NCBI GenBank assembly: GCA_009787485.1
Contig: WQWP01000126.1
Coordinates: forward strand, 1 to 6,466
Origin: Lentimicrobiaceae bacterium
GTDB lineage: Bacteria; Bacteroidota; Bacteroidia; Bacteroidales; WCHB1-69
DNA length: 6,466 nt
Direction of reading: 5' to 3'
Shown here: positions 1-4,588 of the stretch, piece after piece
How the letters are laid out: every line of letters starts with the position of its first letter
Numbering within the stretch: the first letter of the stretch is position 1
Position numbers and translations under genes: made by a program
The notes under the pieces: generated by a model
The model's database searches: none
The model's input: only the letters and a program-made list of their open reading frames with translations
What the model was told of the DNA's origin: nothing

Positions 1-862
1 AATGACCACCATCACCAAAATAATATTTTACAAAATTTAAGGTACCGGTGCATTTCTCTTTGATATCTACGGTTTTCAATGATTCACAATCCTTAAATGC
101 TTCAACCCCAATTTCATTAACTGTTTCTCCAATGATTAAAGTAGTTAACGTATTCTTTAAGTGATAAAAGGGTTGATTAGCACTACTTGTTCCCCAATTA
201 TTAATCTCTCTGCCCAAATATAAAGTCAATGGCGAAGTACAGCCATCAAACCAATCATACGTATTGATATTAGTACCGGTACAAGGATTACTAACTTGAT
301 AACCTACAAATTGCAGAGGACTACTTCCATTTACTAATTCTACAGTATGCAAGCTACTGCAACCGTAAAATGCTTGTCCATTTATTTTGGTAACAGAACT
401 CGGAATTATTATCGTTTGCAAATTGCTGCATTCCTTAAATGCACGCATACCAATATTTTGCACATTGCTTCCAGTCTGAAAAACTATAGTGTGTATGGCA
501 TTGCGGTGAGCTGGATTAAACCACCAAGGCGCCTCGCCTCCGGCATCATATTGATTCGCACCGGTACACCAAAAATCAGCCATATTGCCACTACCGTTGA
601 TTGTTAAAGTGTTTCCGTTTAATGTTGCGGTAACATTTGATAAATAATGACCGCCTTGTACCGGATTATGTCCGATATCCCAAGATTGCCCTACAGCCTT
701 ACTTACACCTCCACAAAACAAAAGCGCCATTGCACAGATTATTAATAAGTTTCCTCTACTCATCAGGCTTTTCGACTTCGCCCCGTTTTTGAAATGGCCT
801 CCGGCCTCCATTGCGGCGCAACTGTTTGCACATGCCGCAGAATTTGTAATTTTTTTGTTCAT
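1..862 (-). CDS. BspA-type leucine-rich-repeat secreted protein, 3' end outside window
   Basis: 287 codons read without a stop from ATG at 862 to the window edge, so the C-terminus is missing. Residues 34-59 look like a signal peptide (MSRGN, then hydrophobic LLIICAMALLF, then a small-residue region ending SKAVGQ). The mature part has BspA/LRR_5-type repeats near residues 138-175 and 245-270, showing the pattern IG..AF..C..L..I.IP..V. Between them are segments with CTGT or CTGA followed by N...YD. BspA-like proteins are exported surface proteins of Bacteroidota and some protists, often involved in adhesion; the ligand here cannot be read. The first 33 residues are an unusual polar, cysteine-containing extension ahead of the signal peptide. 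A start at 763 (M34) would give an ordinary signal peptide, but neither start has a clear ribosome binding site. No TAnnTTTG promoter lies directly upstream; transcription may come through the structured RNA region at about 940-1080. Any C-terminal type IX sorting domain would lie off the window. Confidence 0.8.
   Translation of the reverse strand, partial: MNKKITNSAACANSCAAMEAGGHFKNGAKSKSLMSRGNLLIICAMALLFCGGVSKAVGQSWDIGHNPVQGGHYLSNVTATLNGNTLTINGSGNMADFWCTGANQYDAGGEAPWWFNPAHRNAIHTIVFQTGSNVQNIGMRAFKECSNLQTIIIPSSVTKINGQAFYGCSSLHTVELVNGSSPLQFVGYQVSNPCTGTNINTYDWFDGCTSPLTLYLGREINNWGTSSANQPFYHLKNTLTTLIIGETVNEIGVEAFKDCESLKTVDIKEKCTGTLNFVKYYFGDGGH
794..839. repeat. GC-rich hairpin plus tandem heptamer inside the LRR gene N-terminus
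   Basis: Positions 812-817 (TGCGGC) pair with 834-839 (GCCGCA). Inside them GCAA (818-821) pairs with TTGC (826-829) around a 4-base loop. The adjacent 794-811 holds, on the minus strand, the heptamer GGAGGCC twice in tandem. The patch is far richer in G+C than its surroundings and encodes roughly residues 8-23 of the N-terminal extension. It resembles a small REP-like repeat lying in frame in a gene. That interpretation is inference and needs other copies in the genome to support it. Confidence 0.45.
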
Positions 863-936
863 AATAAAATAATTTGATTTGGTTAATAAATTGGTTTAAA
901 AGTGTTTGTTTTATTTTTTTGTTTTGGTTACGAATA

Positions 937-969
937 ATAAAAAAAGCGTGATACTTAAAATATCCGCTT
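937..969 (-). terminator. Intrinsic terminator after the structured RNA
   Basis: On the minus strand AAGCG (969-965) plus GATATT (964-959) pair with AGTATC (955-950) and CGCTT (948-944), around the 3-base loop 956-958 with a single bulged base at 949. A run of seven T (945-939) overlaps and follows the stem. One pair is G-U only in the minus-strand reading, which supports this direction. It would end the structured RNA, or attenuate transcription into the LRR gene. Confidence 0.7.
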
Positions 970-1076
970 CCTAAGGTATTTGACGGGACCCGATGTTACA
1001 AATAAGTTAAGTTCACGCCTTCCGCGAACATTAAACTTATCTTTCAACATCTTTAAATCGTCAAATTTTTAGGAAG
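965..1076 (-). ncRNA. Candidate structured RNA (long imperfect stem-loop), family not recognised
   Basis: Paired blocks (plus coordinates): 967-974 with 1069-1076 (8 bp), 978-985 with 1059-1066 (8 bp), 992-997 with 1046-1051 (6 bp), 1002-1008 with 1034-1040 (7 bp), 1011-1014 with 1026-1029, and 1016-1017 with 1023-1024, closing on a 5-base loop. Internal loops lie at 986-991/1052-1058 and 998-1001/1041-1045. The mismatched A1015/C1025 becomes a G-U pair only if the minus strand is transcribed, as does an A/C pair in the adjoining terminator; this sets the strand. The rod with central bubbles and a 3' terminator recalls 6S-type RNAs, but I recognise no diagnostic sequence. It could instead be the leader of the LRR gene that begins about 80 nt beyond the terminator. 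The outer 3' strand (967-969) also belongs to the terminator stem, so the two structures compete slightly. Ends are approximate. Confidence 0.5.
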
Positions 1077-1080
1077 AAAG

Positions 1081-1102
1081 ATAAAAGCCTAATGCTTTTT
1101 AT
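1081..1102. other. AT-rich hairpin upstream of the structured RNA
   Basis: ATAAAAGC (1081-1088) pairs with GCTTTTTAT (1094-1102) around a 5-base loop, with one bulged T. It could be a 5' hairpin of the minus-strand RNA or a weak bidirectional terminator. It has only two G-C pairs, so it is marginal. Confidence 0.3.
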
Positions 1103-1255
1103 ATGTTTGTTTTGCGCTTAGTAGCACATTGTTTTTATGTTATATTCATAATTGTTTTAGTTCATAATTCAGGCGCGAAAATACAATTAAATATGATTTT
1201 CTGAAGTAGGATATTTTGAGATGGCAAGTAGTTTTTTTTGATTTCGCACCTTGAA

Positions 1256-1285
1256 TTGCTTGTTTTGCATTTTTTATTATTTTTG
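1256..1285 (+). promoter_or_regulatory. Bacteroidota-type promoter for the PIN remnant and probably the PPIase
   Basis: TTG at 1256-1258 and TATTTTTG at 1278-1285 are separated by 19 bp and match the TTG / TAnnTTTG(C) pattern; a C follows at 1286. Transcription would begin near 1291-1292, only a few bases before the ATG at 1294, so the first ORF would be leaderless or nearly so. No equally good promoter is seen between it and the PPIase start at 1455. Confidence 0.6.
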
Positions 1286-1293
1286 CCGACGCA

Positions 1294-1449
1294 ATGGAAA
1301 GTAGAACGGTATTTGATACAAATATTTGGGTTAGCTACATTATTAAATCCAAAGATGATGAGTTGTCAGTTTTTGTAGAGAAGAAAGATGTACGTTTTTT
1401 ACGTTCTGCGTCATCTGCGTGCAAAAAAACTAACCCCCTTAAACCATAA
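1294..1449 (+). pseudogene. Truncated PIN-domain (VapC-like) gene remnant
   Basis: Reads as 51 codons beginning MESRTVFDTNIWVSY. The V-[FL]-DTN-[IV]-[WL]-VS opening is typical of PIN-domain ribonucleases, with D8 as the first metal-binding acid. Similarity to that fold runs to about residue 33. The last residues (RFLRSASSACKKTNPLKP) do not look like PIN sequence and are encoded by a CTGCGTC/CTGCGTG repeat and flanking DNA. PIN toxins are usually about 130-140 residues, so roughly three quarters, including the remaining acidic residues, is gone. The stop at 1447-1449 lies 5 bp before the PPIase start, so the remnant may now act as a leader ORF of that gene. An active toxin is not expected. The promoter is intact, which suggests recent decay or retention for the downstream gene. 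Confidence 0.65.
1391..1421. repeat. CTGCGTC/CTGCGTG intergenic repeat fragment at the PIN truncation point
   Basis: TTCTGCGTCATCTGCGTG at 1404-1421 is preceded by two direct copies of TACGTT (1391-1396 and 1400-1405). It resembles one arm of the CTCTGTG-type palindrome at 4462-4547 and of similar dispersed repeats common in Bacteroidota intergenic DNA. The matching second arm is not seen. It lies exactly where the PIN similarity stops. Confidence 0.45.
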
Positions 1450-1454
1450 TCATT

Positions 1455-2054
1455 ATGAAAAACATTTTATTTGCAATCTTATCCTTATTGCTTTCAGTAA
1501 GTTGTACTGCGCAAACGAAACCCCAAACGAAAGAAGAACCTAAAAAAGAAGTTATGCAAGAAGTACTCATCGAAACCTCTTTGGGCAACATTACCATTGT
1601 CCTTTTTAACGAAACGCCGCTTCACCGCGACAATTTTATCAAGTTGGTGAACGAACAATTTTATGATGGCGTTTTGTTTCACAGAATTATTCAAAATTTT
1701 ATGATTCAAACGGGAGATCCTGATTCAAAAAAAGCAACCAAAGGACAACGTTTGGGCATGGGCGGCCCCGGCTATTTGATCCCTGCGGAAATTAAACCAC
1801 AATTCTCTCATAAACGTGGTGCTATAGGTGCTGCACGAACTAATAATCCTGAACGCGCATCTTCCGGATCACAGTTTTATATTGTAGATAATCCTAACGG
1901 AGCGCATCATTTGGATGGACAATACACCGTTTTTGGCGAAGTGATTTCCGGCATGGAGGTGGTAGATAAAATTGCGGCACAACCGAAAGACCAAGGAGAT
2001 CGTCCGTTGGAAGATATTAAGGTTATTTCAATGAAATTGGTTGAGAAAAAGTAG
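1455..2054 (+). CDS. Cyclophilin-type peptidyl-prolyl cis-trans isomerase, lipoprotein
   Basis: A 199-residue cyclophilin with a lipoprotein signal: a hydrophobic stretch at residues 4-15 ends in the lipobox LSVSC with C17 as the acylated residue. A polar Lys/Glu/Thr linker (about 18-35) follows, then the isomerase domain at 36-197. By comparison with human cyclophilin A the active-site positions are kept: R77 in FHR, F82, M83 and Q85 in NFMIQTGDP, Q140 and Y142 in GSQFYIV, and L153 in LDGQYTVFGEV. Tyr and His replace the usual H126 and W121, as in many bacterial members. It should isomerise Xaa-Pro bonds of proteins in the periplasm while anchored to a membrane. The start follows the PIN remnant stop by 5 bp, so it is likely transcribed from the promoter at 1256-1285. 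The 3' end faces era across 87 bp with no clear terminator. The fold assignment is secure; the client proteins are unknown. Confidence 0.93.
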   Translation: MKNILFAILSLLLSVSCTAQTKPQTKEEPKKEVMQEVLIETSLGNITIVLFNETPLHRDNFIKLVNEQFYDGVLFHRIIQNFMIQTGDPDSKKATKGQRLGMGGPGYLIPAEIKPQFSHKRGAIGAARTNNPERASSGSQFYIVDNPNGAHHLDGQYTVFGEVISGMEVVDKIAAQPKDQGDRPLEDIKVISMKLVEKK

Positions 2055-2141
2055 TTAAGGTCTTTTTCTAATTTTCCCCTTGACAAACGCCCTCTTTTTG
2101 TATATATTCGCCGCGTACTAAAAACTTTTAAACAATCCCAA

Positions 2142-3032
2142 TTAATCCTGATAATATCCGAATCGTTTCATCAACAGATCCTGATTACGCCAATCTTTCA
2201 GCACTTTCACCGAAATATCTAAAAACACATGTTTTTCTAAAAATGCCTCAATCGCCTTTCGGGATTCAATGCCTAATTGCTTGATGGCAGCGCCTTTATT
2301 GCCAATGATGATTCCTTTCTGGCTGTCTCGTTCGCAATACAGCATAGCGCCGATACGCACGATCTCTTCATCTTCCTTAAAGCTCTCAATCACAACCTCT
2401 ACGCTGTATGGAATCTCTTTTTTATACAGCATCAATATTTTTTCGCGAATAATTTCCGAAATAAAAAACCGCACAGGCCGGTCGGTCAGCTCATCTTTTG
2501 GAAAAAACGGCGGCGACTCGGGCAACAGTGTGATGATTTTCTCCAGCAATAAATTAACATGAAAACCAGTAAGCGCCGATATTTCTATTGTTTCTGCCTG
2601 AGGCAACAAACTTTGCCAATGATTTTTTGTTTCCGCAATAGTTTCCTCCGATGCTTTGTCCGCCTTATTGATGACTAACAAAATGGGAATAGAGATATGT
2701 TGTAATTTTTCGATAACATCCTGATTATAATTGGTCTCTCCATATTCTATCAGATACAAAATCACATCGGCATCTTTCAGCGATTCATTCACAAAACGCA
2801 TCATCAATTCTTGCATTTTGTAGGCGGGCGTTAAAATTCCGGGCAGATCGGAATATACAATCTGATAATCATCGCCATTCACGATGCCTTTGATGCGATG
2901 GCGGGTGGTTTGGGCTTTCGCGGTAATAATCGACAGGCGCTCGCCTACCAAACGATTCATCAGCGTGCTTTTCCCTACATTCGGGCTTCCGATAATGTTG
3001 ACAAAACCGGCTTTGTGTATGGGGTTTTCCAT
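2142..3032 (-). CDS. era: GTPase Era, 30S ribosomal subunit maturation factor
   Basis: 296 residues, the normal Era length, when started at ATG 3032. The GTPase domain shows G1 GSPNVGKST (15-23), the G2 region QTTRHR (41-46), G3 DLPG (62-65), G4 NKAD (122-125) and G5 SAL (152-154). The C-terminal KH domain has its GNKG loop at 244-247, which binds the 3' end of 16S rRNA. Era couples GTP hydrolysis to late 30S assembly in the cytoplasm at the inner membrane. The G3 motif carries Leu where most Era proteins have Thr (DTPG); the essential Asp and Gly are present. An in-frame extension to 3161 exists, but a TAnnTTTG box at 3049-3056 places transcription initiation downstream of it, and the added 43 residues lack Era character. 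It is divergent from the PIN gene and convergent with the PPIase. Confidence 0.96.
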   Translation of the reverse strand: MENPIHKAGFVNIIGSPNVGKSTLMNRLVGERLSIITAKAQTTRHRIKGIVNGDDYQIVYSDLPGILTPAYKMQELMMRFVNESLKDADVILYLIEYGETNYNQDVIEKLQHISIPILLVINKADKASEETIAETKNHWQSLLPQAETIEISALTGFHVNLLLEKIITLLPESPPFFPKDELTDRPVRFFISEIIREKILMLYKKEIPYSVEVVIESFKEDEEIVRIGAMLYCERDSQKGIIIGNKGAAIKQLGIESRKAIEAFLEKHVFLDISVKVLKDWRNQDLLMKRFGYYQD

Positions 3033-3048
3033 GGGTGAAAAATTTGGA

Positions 3049-3081
3049 CAAAAATAGGAGAAATATTTAGATGCTAACGAA
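3049..3081 (-). promoter_or_regulatory. Promoter for era
   Basis: On the minus strand TATTTTTG (3056-3049) is a perfect TAnnTTTG -7 box. A TTCG at about 3081-3078 lies 21 bp upstream and is one base from TTTG. The predicted start of transcription near 3042 leaves a leader of about 10 nt before the ATG at 3032, which fixes the start codon choice. Confidence 0.5.
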
Positions 3082-3101
3082 AAATAATTTTTGTACCTTT
3101 G
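3066..3101 (+). promoter_or_regulatory. Promoter for the PIN-domain gene pair
   Basis: TACCTTTG (3094-3101, followed by C) is a perfect TAnnTTTGC -7 box. Upstream, TTTAG at 3066-3070 is a weak -33 element. Predicted transcription starts near 3108, which excludes the in-frame ATG at 3071 and supports 3128. The upstream half overlaps the -33 region of the divergent era promoter. Confidence 0.5.
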
Positions 3102-3127
3102 CGCCAAAATTAGAAATACGTAAAAAC

Positions 3128-3598
3128 ATGAATCAACAACGAATTTATATCGACACTTCAATAGTAGGCGGTTTCTTTGATACGGAGTTTGAAAAAGAAA
3201 CTAAATTACTTTTTCAACGGCTCGAAAATAATGAAGTTGTTTTTGTGGTTTCCGAAGTGCTTACAGGCGAATTAGAAAATGCACCTGAAAGAGTTAGGAC
3301 ATTATTAGATAATTACAACAATGATTTTTTAGAAAAAGTACCATTGACAGATGAAGCGCGCGAACTCGCCGACAAATATATTGCCGAAAATGTTATCGGA
3401 AAAACAAGTTATGACGATTGTTGTCATATAGCGCTTGCTACAATTCTTCGAGTTGATGTGCTGGCAAGTTGGAATTTTAAACACATTGTAAATCTTATCC
3501 GAATAAGAGGCTATAATGGCGTAAATTTGAAAAATGGTTACACAACCATTGAAATTAGAAACCCAAAAGAATTAATTGATTATGGAAAAGAGATTTGA
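3128..3598 (+). CDS. PIN-domain protein, VapC-like putative toxin
   Basis: 156 residues from ATG 3128. PIN signatures are visible: an N-terminal beta strand IYIDTS with acid D9, the second acid at about E48 (VLTGELENA), and the D96/D97-x2-H-IALA motif (residues 96-103), then SWNFKHIVN (114-122). In this subgroup the fourth position is Asn in WNF rather than Asp. PIN domains are Mg-dependent ribonucleases, many being VapC toxins of type II toxin-antitoxin systems; catalysis here is inferred from the three acids. The next ORF begins 10 bp after the stop (or overlaps by 17 bp from an earlier ATG), suggesting a two-gene operon in toxin-first order, the reverse of classical vapBC. The longer reading from 3071 is rejected because the promoter's -7 box lies inside it. 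Function as a toxin is not proven; the PIN assignment is firm. Confidence 0.85.
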   Translation: MNQQRIYIDTSIVGGFFDTEFEKETKLLFQRLENNEVVFVVSEVLTGELENAPERVRTLLDNYNNDFLEKVPLTDEARELADKYIAENVIGKTSYDDCCHIALATILRVDVLASWNFKHIVNLIRIRGYNGVNLKNGYTTIEIRNPKELIDYGKEI

Positions 3599-3608
3599 TT
3601 GCTTAAAA

Positions 3609-3761
3609 ATGAAAGAAGAAATTCAGGCAAAGATATACGAGGAAATAAAAGACTTACCTCCCTCTGAAATAGTAGCCTATTTCAACAAAAAATCACAAAA
3701 TAGTGCTTTGTGGCAAAGATTAGTAGCCCGCGATAACGCACGAAAGCAAAATCTTTGCTAA
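3609..3761 (+). CDS. Small protein, candidate antitoxin partner of the PIN protein
   Basis: 50 residues from ATG 3609, beginning MKEEIQAKIYEEIKDLPPSE. The first half is charged and should be helical, followed by PPSEIVAYFNKKSQ and a basic tail (residues 33-47). A start at 3582 would add nine residues (MEKRFDCLK) and overlap the PIN stop; the 3609 start gives a helix-like N-terminus and a clean 10-bp gap. I recognise no named family. The pattern (I)..KIYEE...L.P.E...YF.K.(S) resembles short ORFs often found directly after PIN genes of this kind, so an antitoxin role by binding the PIN protein is plausible. There is no evident DNA-binding domain of AbrB, RHH or Phd type. No terminator is visible; the nth promoter begins at the end of this ORF. 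Confidence 0.6.
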   Translation: MKEEIQAKIYEEIKDLPPSEIVAYFNKKSQNSALWQRLVARDNARKQNLC

Positions 3762-3786
3762 TCTTATTTATAAATGGATAGATTTG
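3754..3786 (+). promoter_or_regulatory. Promoter for nth
   Basis: TTTG at 3754-3757 and TAGATTTG at 3779-3786, with 21 bp between, match both halves of the Bacteroidota pattern. The -33 element overlaps the last codons of the small ORF ending at 3761. Transcription would start near 3793, giving a 5' leader of roughly 44 nt before the ATG at 3837. Confidence 0.6.
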
Positions 3787-3836
3787 TTTAAAAAAATGCA
3801 ACAAGAATTGGAATACTGCGCTTTATTAAAATAACA

Positions 3837-4469
3837 ATGACCTTACCCGAAAAATACAACTTCCTCATCAATTATTTCCAAAAAAATAACCCTAACGCCG
3901 CCTCGGAGTTACACTTTTCAAATGCTTACGAATTGGGGTTGGCAGTGGTACTCTCTGCGCAATGCACCGACAAGCGCGTGAACATGATTACGCCGGCGCT
4001 GTTTGCAAAATTTCCTACGCCTTTTGATTTGGCAAAAGCTTCGTACGAAGAGGTTTACGAACTTATAAAATCTGTTTCGTATCCAAATAATAAAACCAAA
4101 CATCTGATTGGGTTGGCACAAAAGTTGGTTTCAGATTTCAATGGTATCGTGCCGGATAGTTTAGAAGCGCTCACCTCGCTGCCCGGAGTGGGAAGAAAAA
4201 CCGCAAATGTTATTTTATCGGTGATCTTCGATAAGCCCGCCATGGCAGTGGATACGCATGTGTTTCGCGTGGCAAACCGCTTGGGGATTGTGAAAAATGC
4301 AACCACTCCGTTAGAGGTAGAAAAGCAGTTGGTGCAGCATATTCCTGAGGATTTGCTGGCGCGGGCGCATCACTGGCTCATTTTGCATGGGCGGTATGTT
4401 TGTTTGGCGCGAGCTCCGAAGTGTGGGGAATGCGGACTTTCAACCATCTGCGAAAGAAAAACTCTGTGA
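3837..4469 (+). CDS. nth: Endonuclease III (DNA glycosylase / AP lyase)
   Basis: 210 residues, normal for Nth. The helix-hairpin-helix LPGVGRKTANVI spans 115-126, with the catalytic lysine K121 and the catalytic aspartate D139 in AVDTH. The [4Fe-4S] cluster ligands are complete: C189-x6-C196-x2-C199-x5-C205. The enzyme removes oxidised pyrimidines such as thymine glycol from DNA and cleaves the abasic site in base excision repair. It is a single gene with its own promoter at 3754-3786. The last codons (K-T-L-stop) are written by the CTCTGTG repeat that starts at 4462: the stop TGA at 4467-4469 sits in the first repeat unit. The protein therefore ends five residues past its last cluster cysteine, which should not harm activity. 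Confidence 0.96.
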   Translation: MTLPEKYNFLINYFQKNNPNAASELHFSNAYELGLAVVLSAQCTDKRVNMITPALFAKFPTPFDLAKASYEEVYELIKSVSYPNNKTKHLIGLAQKLVSDFNGIVPDSLEALTSLPGVGRKTANVILSVIFDKPAMAVDTHVFRVANRLGIVKNATTPLEVEKQLVQHIPEDLLARAHHWLILHGRYVCLARAPKCGECGLSTICERKTL

Positions 4470-4547
4470 AACTCTGTGAACTCTGTGTCTCTGTGCTGAA
4501 AAATTTTATTCAACACAGAGATACAGAGTTCGCAAAGAGACACAGAG
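4462..4547. repeat. 86-bp near-palindromic CTCTGTG repeat element
   Basis: Left arm 4462-4500 holds four CTCTGTG units (4462, 4472, 4481, 4489). Right arm 4509-4547 holds their complements (CACAGAG at 4514 and 4541, with variant copies between). The inner 20 bases (4481-4500 with 4509-4528) match at 18 positions and the outer 19 at 14, around an 8-base loop. It resembles dispersed CTCTGTG/CACAGAG intergenic palindromes of many bacterial genomes (MITE- or REP-like). It supplies the nth stop codon. The hairpin could slow or end nth transcription; a run of T is present only past the gldD-proximal end (4559-4568). Confidence 0.75.
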
Positions 4548-4561
4548 AATAGATAAAATTT

Positions 4562-4569
4562 TATTTTTG
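4562..4569 (+). promoter_or_regulatory. -7 box of the gldD promoter
   Basis: TATTTTTG followed by C is a perfect TAnnTTTGC match. The predicted start near 4576 leaves about 13 nt before the ATG at 4589. The -33 position (about 4537-4541) falls within the right arm of the CTCTGTG repeat and shows no TTTG, so promoter strength is uncertain. Confidence 0.5.
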
Positions 4570-4588
4570 CCACCAAGATTTATATGTT

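Larger units (their letters stand above)
863..1293. other. Gene-free intergenic stretch with structured RNA, terminator and divergent promoter
   Basis: No credible coding frame is seen on either strand. The stretch is AT-rich. It contains the minus-strand structured RNA candidate (about 965-1076), its terminator (937-969), a smaller AT-rich hairpin (1081-1102), and the plus-strand promoter at 1256-1285 that serves the PIN remnant. The remainder (863-936 and 1103-1255) shows no motif I can defend. A weak TATTTTCG on the minus strand at 1176-1183 is one mismatch from the -7 consensus but has no matching -33 element. Confidence 0.7.

Noticed and set aside
347..607. 86-codon plus-strand open frame opposite the LRR gene
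   Set aside because: It lies wholly within the antisense of a well-supported LRR coding region, has no recognisable domain and no promoter.
1176..1183. Minus-strand TATTTTCG as promoter for the structured RNA
   Set aside because: It is one base off consensus, has no -33 element at the right distance, and would add about 90 nt of unstructured leader; left as unproven.
2080..2108. TTGACA - 17 bp - TATATT, a perfect-looking E. coli-type promoter
   Set aside because: It would fire into the 3' end of era from a convergent gap. The primary sigma factor of Bacteroidota recognises a different pattern, and other promoters here follow TAnnTTTG.
3071..3127. Earlier ATG (3071) for the PIN gene
   Set aside because: It lies upstream of the predicted transcription start near 3108. 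The PIN fold begins with IYIDTS shortly after the ATG at 3128.
3033..3161. 43-residue N-terminal extension of Era
   Set aside because: The promoter -7 box at 3049-3056 lies within it. The translated residues are unlike Era, and 296 residues is already full family length.
4462..4547. CRISPR-like array because of repeated CTCTGTG units
   Set aside because: Units are 7 bp with 1-3 bp gaps, arranged as an inverted palindrome. There are no spacers of normal length and no cas genes.
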